A DNA stretch of 64,000 nt. Origin: Eleusine coracana subsp. coracana (Eukaryota > Streptophyta > Magnoliopsida > Poales > Poaceae). The notes beneath the pieces are model-generated. The model did not search any database. It saw only the letters and a program-made list of their open reading frames with translations, and was not told the origin of the DNA. Below, one piece after another: positions 1-9,714 of the stretch. The position numbers and the translations under genes are program-made. The DNA lies in contig CM064426.1 in the NCBI GenBank assembly GCA_032690845.1, forward strand, positions 47,012,508 to 47,076,507, read 5' to 3'. The stretch's first letter is position 1. Each line of letters opens with the position of its first letter.

Positions 1-264
1 GCCAACAAAACAGAGGATGGTGAAGGGGATGGCGGCTAGGGTTGCAAGTGAAACACTACTGACGACAAAAACACAAACTAAACCAGCGACTAAACAAGAA
101 CTAGAGCACAAACTCAACACTACGGACTCTGAAATTGAAATATGCAAAGGCTAAACACGTGGTTTTGGGCGGACGGAAATTTTTTTTGGGCTTTTCTGTG
201 TACGATAGGATGAACACAAAACGAAATTAACTAAGGGTAGTGCGAACCTGACGGTGCACCTGAA

Positions 265-277
265 GCTCTGATTACCA
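265..277 (-). other. Primer-binding site
   Basis: The minus strand reads TGGTAATCAGAGC two bases after the LTR end. It is close to the usual initiator-methionine-tRNA complement TGGTATCAGAGC, with one extra A. Confidence 0.6.
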
Positions 278-279
278 CT

Positions 280-971
280 TGATGTGGACAAGGGTTCCCA
301 ATCTTCCGAAAGGTTTTGGATACGTTGATTTTGTCGGAGGCGACACACAAATCGATCCGGTTTCAGAACAGCACGTACTAAACCCCGCAATCATAGCACG
401 ACGTCTCCTCTGGTTATCAACCGTCCTAAAATGATTGACCTTGCTGAGAAGGCTAATCCCTGCCTGTGAATCAAGAACACAAGCAAGAACAAAGAAGGAT
501 GCAACACAATTGCAGATGTATTATGAATCTCACGAAGTTGGGGTCTCACAAACCGTGATGACGGCAAAACTATTATGAACAGAATAATCTAAGCAAAACC
601 CAAACCCTAATGGTGCGACGGCGGCTGTATATGAAGACCCCCAGGGTCGTGCAAGACCCTCTGGACGCGCCCCTAATTGGGCTCAACTAGATACAAAGCC
701 CAAAGGCCAAAAATAGGCGACGCAGCACCGAAACAGATTCTGGACCCTCTCTTGTTTTGATGATTCCCGATGACTCCGGATAAATTTTGATATGAGACCG
801 GCTTCTTATCTTTCCGTGCATATGTAGAACGTCCAAATCCGAGTCCGTATGCGTCCTGGGCCTCCGTTTTAGTGCAGACTGAAATAGACTCGAAGTCGGT
901 TTTGGTTGGGCCTCCACCTTGGCTTCCACGTCCTTGCTGGTCCTCCACGTCTCCAAGTCCTTCTCCCATCA
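280..971 (-). repeat. LTR of the Ty3/gypsy-type fragment
   Basis: The 692 bp run has matching terminal inverted bases: on the plus strand it starts TGATGTGGAC and ends CTCCCATCA. On the minus strand a purine-rich stretch precedes it and a primer-binding site follows it two bases later. No second copy lies in the window, so the ends rest on the TGATG/CATCA termini and flanking signals only. Confidence 0.6.
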
Positions 972-1040
972 TCTCCTGGTCTTCTCCATGGTTCCTAATT
1001 ACAATATAATCATTAGGTAGCAAACCATTCTCAAAAGTGA

Positions 1041-1169
1041 CTATAATAAAGAACGTAGGAACCAGCTCACCTCTATATTTAGTCGTCGTGCACTAGCTCT
1101 AGTCATTGGACCTTGCAAATCCAGAATTGGAGGAGTGTTGCATGTATCCTTAGGAGTGATGTCCTCATC
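1041..1169 (-). pseudogene. C-terminal end of a Ty3/gypsy polyprotein (fragment)
   Basis: An open minus-strand frame of 42 codons ends in TAG at 1043-1041. It contains GPMTRASARRLN, resembling the 'GPxTRARA' tail seen at the C-terminus of many plant Ty3/gypsy polyproteins. The frame is cut off at 1169, where Sirevirus-like LTR sequence begins. The lineage cannot be fixed from this short tail. Confidence 0.5.
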
Positions 1170-1844
1170 AACGCCCTCGTGCTTTTCATGACTTTGCTTC
1201 ACCTCAAAGCAAGCTCCATGATGGTGCCACGTGCACCACCAACCACGCCACCGGTTTTGAGGCCCAAACCAGGAAACCGCCTTGCACGCTTCTCAAAGCA
1301 TGACTTCATGCTCCTCCACCGAAGCAAGACTTCATGATCTTGACGTGTGTCACCTCGTCCCATGATCCTCCTTGCCGACAAGTCTCTCCCGCCTCCGGTC
1401 CATTGGAAGCCTCTACTTGCACCGACACCCGATCACCTTTGACTTGGTCAACCCCACCGTCTTGATCATCACCCACGGTTTTGAGGCTCCACCGTGAAAC
1501 CGTCCGTGCTCCATGCCTCTCCATGTGTATGGAATGGATCACCCTTGACTCCACCCGGCCTCCTGATCGTCTGGCCCCAGTCTCCTACTTGTGCCCGATC
1601 CTCTCGCCGTTGACCGCCAAGTCGACTCCAGTGACCTACACTTCATGAGACAAGCAAACACATTTCACAACTCTTACAGCATCACCAATACCTCCACCAA
1701 CTCCGGTTAGTCGAAACCATAATCATACACACACACACATGCAATCCCCAGATTCCCACATTTTAACTCAAACACCAAATCCGCTCAAGTCAATTACTCA
1801 TCACATATATTGCAAACCATGGCACATCTCCACATGGTTTCTCA
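1170..1844 (-). repeat. 3' LTR of the Sirevirus-like element (truncated)
   Basis: Closely matches 6990-7664 base by base, including the plus-strand terminus GGTTTCTCA (TGAGAAACC on the minus strand). Similarity stops near 1170. An ACAC-rich run lies near 1729. The polypurine tract sits immediately outside the LTR. Confidence 0.75.
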
Positions 1845-1855
1845 ATCTCCCCCTT
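1845..1855 (-). other. Polypurine tract
   Basis: The minus strand reads AAGGGGGAGAT directly before the LTR start TGAGAAACC, the classic plus-strand primer position. Confidence 0.75.
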
Positions 1856-1857
1856 GA

Positions 1858-3941
1858 TGAGTATATTGACAACACTAAATGCACAAAGATTAGAGATTGA
1901 AATGCGAAATTTAATAAGCACATCCAAATGGCTCAAACCCAAAGAAAAAGTGAAAAACAGCCATCTAGCAAACAAAGGATGACAAAACCAAGAGTTGGCA
2001 AAGAAAGCGATTGGAGAACGCAAAGATTGTGAAATGCGCACGAAGGCGCTTGAGACATGAAATGCTCCCCTTCAACTTGTGGTAGTTGACATGAATGCAA
2101 AATGGGCCATTTTAAATTTCTTAGCATTATTTGTGCATGACCCAATTCTTCTTCCCCTTAAGCACTTATTTCTCCCCCTTTGGCAATGAACTCATCAAAG
2201 AGGTAAAAGAGCAAACAGAGCATGAGTATGCAAATCTAAAGAGCTTCAACAATTATGCAAATAAGCATTTAACCTTGCTAATCATAAACATAGAGCTATG
2301 GAGTGTAAAAGTAATAGCTCACAATCATGCAGAGATCAAAACGCAGATAGCAAGGCATAAGCTTCCAGAGCTAGACATGCTAAGCAGAAAGATTGACTAG
2401 CTCAGATAGAATCAAATTTGCTTATCATGAGAAAACCTGCCATCACATGTATAAGTACTCCCATCCAAGGCAAAATAGGCATCAAGTAAATCAAACGAAA
2501 CTAGCCAGTCTCAATCTCAACTAGGGAAACAAGCATTCATGGATAATGAGCTCTACAAACGCTCACATATGCAACAGACTCAGTTGATCAAGTGATTACT
2601 GTTTATCCTCATGTGTCCTCTTATCCATGCGGAGGGTCGCACGACTGGTTACGGCAAACACCCCGAGGCTTCAAGTCACAGTGTTTGGATTTAGCATTTT
2701 ATAATTATTCTTCATCAAAGCACTCAGTAGACTATTCAAGTTTATGCACAAGTCAAAAGAGCATGCCTTTGCGGCAAAAGGAACACATGTTCCCTCAATG
2801 TTCCATCATGAGCTAAACATTTGCAAAGCCTTCCATTTCGCAAACACAAGGTGCCAAAGCCAAGACATCCTCTAGACTAGCCTCAATGCAAGTTTCAACA
2901 AGGATAAAAGCAATTATCCACATGATGAGAAAGTTTTGGCAAGATTAGTTCATAAGGTTCACAAAAAGCCAAGTTTATCTTTAAGATTAGCAAGTTGCTC
3001 AACAAAAGTCTATGACAAGCCATCTAGACAATCCTAGCAAGAGAGTTTGCTCATCACATCCACACAACTTAGCTCATGCTCAATCGTAGCAATGAGAAAT
3101 ACAAGAAGGCATAAGAATCAAAGCTCATCAACCAATGCATATAATACATATGAGATGCAATGCAAAAAGGTAAGATACATATATATAAAAGCACCAACTC
3201 CAAGAGCAAAGAGCAGCAACTCCCCCTCAAACAATGACATAGGAATGGCAAGCACAAAGCTCCAAATCAACAAATTACAAGAGCAACTAATCTCAAAGCT
3301 TCAACAAAGAACAACTCCCCCTTAACCAAGCCAGTCTCCCCCTCAACAAAACAAATGAAGAATCAACTGAAAAGAGGGCAAGAAGACTATAGAAAAAGCA
3401 CAACTCGTGACTCGAGACAAGGTAAGGGAAGCATTAATATGATGGCATAAGAAGCACAAATGCAGATTTTGCAAAGCATCAAAAGATACAACATGAGTCA
3501 CACTAGGTAACATGAAACTATGATGAAGAAGACTGGAGCATATACAAAGCTCAAGCCACAAGATAAGTGAATCATGATATACACATGCTAGTCAAAACAA
3601 TATGCATGACAAGCATAATCTAGGGCAAGAGAGAACTAAAGAATCACACAAGACATGCCAAGATCATGAAGTGAGCATATGAACAAACATCTCACACCAC
3701 AAGTAGTGTACATGAAGGTAAAAGGGTGAGTGTATGAGAAGGCTCACAAAGTAGGTGAAGACATACAAGCCTTTTGGAGGCCATGTAAAAGGGTACGAAG
3801 AACCATCACATCTCAATCATGCAAAGGATCAAGATCCATCAACCTCATGTTCTCCGTCCCGTGTCCCCGAACCTACATATGAGAAGAGAGAGGTGCCCTA
3901 GTCTTGGATCACGAAGGGTTAGTATGCAAATACTTGGGAAC
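1858..3941 (-). other. Non-coding internal region with repeated polypurine-like tracts
   Basis: No convincing coding frame. On the minus strand, AGGGGGAGA-like tracts recur near 2150, 2183, 3220, 3317 and 3337, in addition to the true polypurine tract at 1845. Multiple such tracts downstream of coding sequence are typical of Sireviruses. The sequence is A-rich on the plus strand and shows no pol domains. Confidence 0.5.
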
Positions 3942-4778
3942 CTATGACTTGGACACATGAGCAATAGATGTACTCAACTTATCATGAGGGTTAGCATGAT
4001 GCAAATTATGGTTCGAATGAGACCTTAAGTCACCCTTAAAACCATACCGCAAATTAGCAACTCGAGAAGAAAAACGAGTGCAACCACTAGAACCACGGTG
4101 AGAACCCCTCAAGGGGACAACACGAGAAGAACCAATAGAAGCATCATGAGAACCATGTCGTGAACCAATACAAGAAGTAGTAGAAGCATGTCTACGAGCA
4201 TGTCCTGACCCACAAGAAAAGGAGTCATAGAATCCATCAATAAAGTCATGTCTCATGCTAGGCTCACGATTGTTCATGCTATGAGAAAAGCTATGATCAC
4301 CCAAAGAGTAAGAAGCATGAGATCGACGCATGTATCTGGCATGCCTAAAGTAGAACTCAAATAGATGTCCATCCTTCCCACAATATGAGCAATGGAACAA
4401 GGGCCTATGAGGAGGCACAGTTTGAGAGGTTGAAGCACCACTCTCGCTCATGTGAGAAGTTCTTTGGGACTTGCAAGAAGAACCAGAAGCATCTTTCAAC
4501 TTAGAATCAGGATTAGGTTCACACATGTCATGAAAAGGACGATGTGTGTTCCTAAAAGCTTTAGCACGCACTCGACGCTCGTGTTTGACACGATGAAAGC
4601 AATACTCAATGACATGCCCATTTTCCTTACAGAAAGTGCAATGGCACTTTTGTTTAGGGGGTGATGTACCATATGAGTAAGAAGCACCTTTGTCAATTGA
4701 AATCCCTTGGGAAACACCAGAAGAGCGAACAAGCTCAGAAGTGGCCAAAGAAGCTTTGTCCAAAGCAATAGCACTCAT
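3942..4778 (-). pseudogene. Gag-like ORF with two zinc knuckles (one degenerate)
   Basis: A 278-codon minus-strand frame. Near residue 43 it has a CX2CX4HX4C zinc knuckle (C-T-F-C, then H, then C in ENGHVIEYC). A second knuckle near residue 129 keeps C-S-Y-C and H but its last Cys is Tyr. The linkers are basic and Ser-rich (KHERR, RHARYMRR), as in nucleocapsid regions of grass Sirevirus gag. The frame follows the coiled-coil part across a short gap with a stop. Nucleocapsids bind genomic RNA during packaging; the damaged knuckle suggests decay. No pol follows. Confidence 0.6.
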
Positions 4779-4788
4779 CTCATTGTGC

Positions 4789-5787
4789 TCAAACTTTGGC
4801 GCTCATATCATTGCACATTTGCTTTAAAGCCTTAATCTCACTTTTCAAAGCATCACAAGAAGTGCAAGAAATGGAAGACACAACATTTGTATGCATGTCA
4901 TGCAAAGCATCATGATTATCACAAGAATCTAGATAAGCATCATCATGCAAAGCAGAGGAACAAAAGCTAGAAGGCAAAGAATGAATCGCAACAATTTCAG
5001 CCCTAGCATTTTCAAGTTGCTCTACACAAAAGGAGTAGTCTAGTTTCAACTTTTCATTTTCAGCAAGCATGCCAATACAAGAATTACAGCCTTTTCTAGC
5101 CAAGGACATAAGATTGCCTATCTCAATTCTAGCACAATCAAGATCATTATGTAGGGCAATACAAGAATCACAAGGCATAGAAGCATTTGCTTTCGGCAAG
5201 TCAATTTTAGCATGCAAATATTTACGAGACATGCAAGGCAAGGAAGATTTAGTATCCCACATCTCAATGACACTTCTAGTACAAGCCAATTGCTTTTCAT
5301 AGGAAGAACAATCATGCATCAACTTCTCATTTTCAGATTTCAAGTGAGCAAGCAAGGCATTTATTTCATCATTGTTTTTGAGCAAGGCATCACAATTATC
5401 ACAAGACAAGGAAGTACTAGACTTGCAAGAAATAGGAGCACACACATCAAGTCTAGACATCGAGCACACATCACTAGGCATGGAATTTCTCAACTTCTTT
5501 CTAAGCTTTGTGATGGTCACATCATAAGTGCTGTCTCTAAGGAATAAACTCTCAATGCCAGTGATGAGGTTACCTTTGGTCATCTTCTAAAGTTTCAGGA
5601 TAACATCCCCAAGCGCAAGCTCTTCATCCTTATAAAGCTTGAGAAGATCTAACACTTCAAGATCGCCCTTCTCAAAGCCAACTGCATCCTTCTCCTTTTG
5701 GCTTTGCTTCTCGGCATCCTTGATAGCAATTCTGCACATCTCAAAACCTGAGGACACCGACATACAAGAGTGAGCACTTGGTACCAT
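4789..5787 (-). pseudogene. N-terminal and coiled-coil part of the Sirevirus-like gag
   Basis: Two adjacent minus-strand frames, 5787-5587 (66 codons) and 5583-4789 (264 codons), are separated by a stop. The longer one repeats a pattern of a CxxC pair followed by an acidic, Leu-rich helix: CDNCDALL, CDSCIALHND, CNSCIGML and CTSCDALK each lead into heptad-like segments. This resembles the Cys-pair coiled coils of grass Sirevirus gag proteins. The expected role is capsid-like self-assembly; the meaning of the Cys pairs is unknown to me. The interrupting stop makes it a probable pseudogene. Confidence 0.55.
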
Positions 5788-5895
5788 TATAAAAGCACCG
5801 TCAGAGTTAGCAAAAAGCCGAGGCAGGGAAAAAACTCTTTCTCAATGTCGCCTTCGGATCACAAAGATGGTTAAGGTCAACTCATGATCAAACTG

Positions 5896-5907
5896 GCTCT
5901 GATACCA
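5896..5907 (-). other. Primer-binding site of the Sirevirus-like element
   Basis: The minus strand reads TGGTATCAGAGC, the standard initiator-methionine-tRNA complement, two bases inside the 5' LTR end at 5910. Confidence 0.85.
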
Positions 5908-5909
5908 AT

Positions 5910-7664
5910 TGAAGAACCGAGAAGGCAACCAGAGTGGGGGTGAATGGGAGCCAATTAAAATTCTTCTCAAGAACTTGGCCTATGTCCCAACTACAACCCC
6001 AAACCAACCTCTGACCAAGTCACCAAGATTACACACACCAACTTGTGATATGCTAACCTTAGGAATGACTCAAACCAAAATGACACATAGCGGAAGCACA
6101 AGAGAAACAAAAAGCAAAACAAGGAAGATCCAAAAGATCACAAAACTGAGCCTGATGGAAGTTCCGTGGTGCCCAACGGAAGTTCCGAAGCCCCCGATGG
6201 AAGTTCTGTCAATCATGGAATTTCCAGGAAACGGGAAAACTGTCACTCACGAAAGTTCTGTGGTTTTTGACGGAACTTCCGTCATGGTCACGGAAGTTTT
6301 GTCCTGGCCACGGAAGTTCTGTCCTAGGCAAAACAGCAGCTCCATTCGGGAAGGAAAATTACCAAAACCCTATCAAACGAACTCGAAAAATCACAAAATT
6401 TGGACCAGATCATCCTCAATACATCACGACACTCCTCTAAAGAGATCCACTCAAAAAGCACAAGGAATCATCATGAATTTCAGATCTTGTGCCAAGAACA
6501 CCAAAAAGGGGAAACTTGAGAAATCTTTCAAATCGAAGGTGCTAGTGCCTTTGATTCGATCAAGGACCTATAAAGGGTTGTTCTAGAACATCATAGCACT
6601 AAGATCCCCCACAAAATTCATCCCAAAACTCACTCAAAATTAGGGAGAGAGGAAGAACTTGAGCACGAATTTGAATCTCATATCATTGATTCATCAAGTC
6701 ATGATACAAGGATACAAGGCTAGGAAGCCACCCTCTTCCTCCCACTATTTGGAAGAGCAAGAGATGTCTCTCACACACCCTCTCCTCTCCACTAAAACAT
6801 GAAGCACTCTCCTAGCACAAAAGGAATGAAACCCACAAAGCTAGTGCAAGAGGTTCACCTCTCCCACCAGCCCTACCTCTCCTTATATAGGCCCAAGGGT
6901 TGTCCACATGACAAATCTACCCTTGGCCTACTTAACACTGCCACCTACCACCAGGGGCAAATTCGTCCATCTTTCTCCTCGTCGCACGAAAGCCCTCGTG
7001 CTCTTCACGACTTTGCTTTGCCTCGAAGCAAGCTCCATGATGGTGCCACGTGCACCACCAACCACGCCACCGGTTTTGAGGCCCAAACTAGGAAACCGCC
7101 TTGCACGCTTCTTAAAGCACGACTTCATGCTCACTTCCACCAAAGCAAGACTTCATGATCTTGACGTGTGTCACCTCGTCCCATGATCCTCCTTATCGAC
7201 AAGCCTCTCCTGCCTCCGATCCATTGGAAGCCTCTACTTGCACCGACACCCGATCATCTTTGACTTGGTCAACCCCGCCGTCTTGATCATCACCCACAGT
7301 TTTGATGCTCAACCATGAAACTGTCTGTGCTCCTTGCCTCTCCATGTGTACGGTATGGATCACCCTTGACTCCACCCGGCCTCCTGATCATCTAGCGCCA
7401 AGTCTCCTACTTGTGCTCGATCCTCTCGCCATTGACCGCCAAGTCGACTCTAGTGACCGACACATCATGAGACAAGCAAACACATTTCCCAACTCCTGCA
7501 ACATCACCAATATCTCCACCAACTCTGGTTAGTCAAAACCATAATCATGCACACACACATGCAATCCCCATATTCCCGTATTTCAACTCAAACACCAAAT
7601 CCGCTCAAGTCAATTACTCATCACATATATTGCAAACCATGGCACATTTCCACATGGTTTCTCA
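5910..7664 (-). repeat. 5' LTR of the Sirevirus-like element, with GGAAGTTCCG palindromes
   Basis: A 1755 bp LTR from TGAAGAACCG to GGTTTCTCA on the plus strand. Between about 6155 and 6325 it carries eight versions of a 10-12 bp palindrome of the GGAAGTTCCG type. A minus-strand TATATAAG (6889-6882) lies where a promoter is expected. TTCAC follows directly at 7665-7669; the matching left duplication is lost with the truncated 3' LTR. A long plus-strand frame here comes from the repeats and is not a gene. Confidence 0.8.
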
Positions 7665-7886
7665 TTCACCTTTAAAGGAGTGCCTATGGGACCCTTGATC
7701 CACCTCGCAGACCACAAGGAGGGAAGCCACTTTCTGATGACATGGTGTCGATCGCTTTTCCACCTCCACACACCCCAGGCTTTGAGAGAGGCTCTGTGAG
7801 ACTCACCGTAGAGGCCAAGGTGGTTAGAGTGATAGTCACTAGGACTATCATTCCCAGGTCTGGCTATAGAGAGGAGTTTACACAAT

Positions 7887-9144
7887 TCACCGGTGGGCAG
7901 TAGCAGCTATACTAAGGAAACTACCATTTGACTTAGTTGATTTGCTGATTGGTGAGATGGAGGAGGTTATTTCTAAAAGGGTAGGAGGACATCACTTGGT
8001 CTATGCTCCCTACATTTGCTATCTACTGAGGAGGATGGGACTAATGACGGAGGAGCCGTACGACGCGTTCCTTGAGGTGATCACCAGCTACTCACCTAGA
8101 GTCCCCAGGGATCTGCAGTTAGCCTCTAGTTAGCAGACGGGAGATGAGGAGCAAGAGTCACCGCCGGTCACTCACGAGCAGGCAGCTCATCCAGAGACGG
8201 TGATTCTTGAGTAAGCCAGTACAGGAGCACCTCCTCAGCCTACAAGCACACAGTTAGAAAACGCTCTCACTGTAGCAGCACTGGAGGGATGCCTAGGTGA
8301 CTTCATCTAGAGTGCAGCAAAGGAGAGATGTCAAACCATGGAAGTCAATAGAGGACAGGTAGAGCTTCAGAGACAGTAGAAGGCACTGATGACTACTCTA
8401 ATGACACAGATGACAGAGATGACTTAGAGGCAGGCCAGTCAGCAGTCAGGACCTTCAGTTCTTCCATAGTTTCAGCCGCTGCTGACTCAGCCAGGACCTT
8501 TCACTGCTATGATGACAGCTCAGTCCAGCGGGTTGTCACACTCAGGGGTGTTACTGATAGGGGGAGCAAGACATACTTTCTCTCCAGTGACTCAGCTCTC
8601 CCCTTTGTCAGGATTCTCAGTCTCTGTGTTGTTCACTTCACCTGCACAGTCTACAGCTTTGCAGAGGACAACACCTACCACCTCCCAGCAGCAGCCACCA
8701 GTCTGGAGTCTGTTCTCACAGATAGTGCACACAACTCATGTAGACTCCCAGCCAGCCCTAGAGTCAGCTACAGCTCCACCTTCCACTGCTACAGTCAGCA
8801 CTCTCACACCTCAGGTAGTAGAGGATCTAGTCCACTGAGGCTTCACTCGGGAGGACGTGGATGACCTTGCTCTTCTTCAGGCGACTGTTGCCAAGGAGAC
8901 ATCAACAGTCCCACCAGCAGGGCAGGACAGAGGGTCTGAGTCGCATTTATACCTTGACTTCTTCGAGTAAATGGATTCTCAGGTGGCATAGGCTCAGGGA
9001 GTGCATCAGGATCCTGCATAGGAGCAGCCAGGAGCAGAGCCCTCATAGGATGTCGCTGCACCACTTCCTTCGACCACGAGCGCATAGATGTTCTCTTTTC
9101 TCGCTTTTTGGCGCTTGTTGCCAAAGGGGGAGAAGTATGTCATA
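7887..9144 (+). pseudogene. Retrotransposon coding relic (gag-like, Gln/Thr/Ser-rich)
   Basis: From 7887 to 8133 an open frame contains LLIGEMEEVISKRVGG and LVYAPYICYLLRRMG. This resembles the conserved block of grass 'putative plant transposon' proteins found in non-autonomous LTR elements. Downstream (8140-8840) the sequence is rich in Gln, Thr, Ser and Pro codons, with several stops. A last short frame near 9085-9144 runs into the first GGGGGAG tract. I cannot assign a function; broken frames indicate a pseudogene. Confidence 0.45.
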
Positions 9145-9714
9145 GGTCTAGGGGGAGCTGGTGTGTGATCCTGTGCGATCAAGAGTAGCTTGTATCTGGG
9201 GGAGCATTCGTGTACATTGGTTTTAGGAGATAGATACTTTTGGATCTTTATTTTGGTGGTTTTATCGAAATGTTCATGGATTTTGCTGAGTCATGTTTTT
9301 CATTTGCTTGTGTTTGACTCATCTTGATCTCACTTGGTTTATCTTCATATGCAGTGCTTGCTCTTCTTTATTTATCATGTATGCCTATGTATGATTCCAT
9401 GATGATGATTGCTTGTTCTTAATTCCTATGCATTGCCATGCTAACCTGCTGCATATCATCATCCATGTCTTGCATTGCATGTCCTTATGCTTTTATTAAT
9501 ATCTTCTCATGACATGCATGCAGATCATCTAGAGTGTGCTTTTCTTTCTTATTCCTCTTAGCTCTTGATGATGCTTGTTTGAGTAGGACTTGTGCATTTC
9601 TCTCTTATGCTTTTGAGGTTCCTCTCGATCGTAGTGTAGCTCTTTTAGCCATGTTGTTCATTAATAAGAATATGATAAGTAGTGTTTGTCATCAATCACT
9701 AAAAAAGGGGAGAT
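9145..9714 (+). other. 3' untranslated region with multiple polypurine-like tracts
   Basis: AAAGGGGGAGAAG (~9123), TAGGGGGAGC (~9150) and TGGGGGAGC (~9200) precede the true tract AAAAAAGGGGAGAT at 9701-9714. The DNA between is T-rich with no coding signal. The layout mirrors the non-coding region of the neighbouring minus-strand element. Confidence 0.55.

Larger units (their letters stand above)
1..1169 (-). mobile_element. Ty3/gypsy-type LTR retrotransposon fragment (internal-LTR-internal)
   Basis: On the minus strand the order is: end of a pol-like frame (1169-1041), a short spacer, an LTR (971-280), a primer-binding site (277-265) and an untranslated leader running off the window edge at 1. 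An LTR with a polymerase end before it and a primer site after it means internal sequence lies on both sides. That is not a normal single insertion; it suggests a tandem or recombined element. The junction with the neighbouring Sirevirus-like LTR is abrupt at about 1170, with no target duplication visible. Confidence 0.65.
1170..7664 (-). mobile_element. Non-autonomous Sirevirus-like (copia) LTR retrotransposon
   Basis: Two direct copies of one LTR (5910-7664 complete, 1170-1844 truncated) flank an internal region with a methionine-tRNA primer site beside the right LTR and a polypurine tract beside the left one. This fixes minus-strand orientation. The internal region encodes only a gag-like protein (5787-3942); I see no protease, integrase, reverse transcriptase or RNase H. 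Several extra AAGGGGGAG tracts and GGAAGTTCCG palindromes in the LTR match the known non-coding signature of Sireviruses. It would have needed enzymes from another element. The 3' LTR has lost its distal ~1.1 kb where the gypsy fragment abuts. Confidence 0.75.

Noticed and set aside
5909..6586. Plus-strand frame of 225 codons
   Set aside because: It lies wholly inside an LTR and is produced by GGAAGTTCCG repeats; no protein similarity is recognised.
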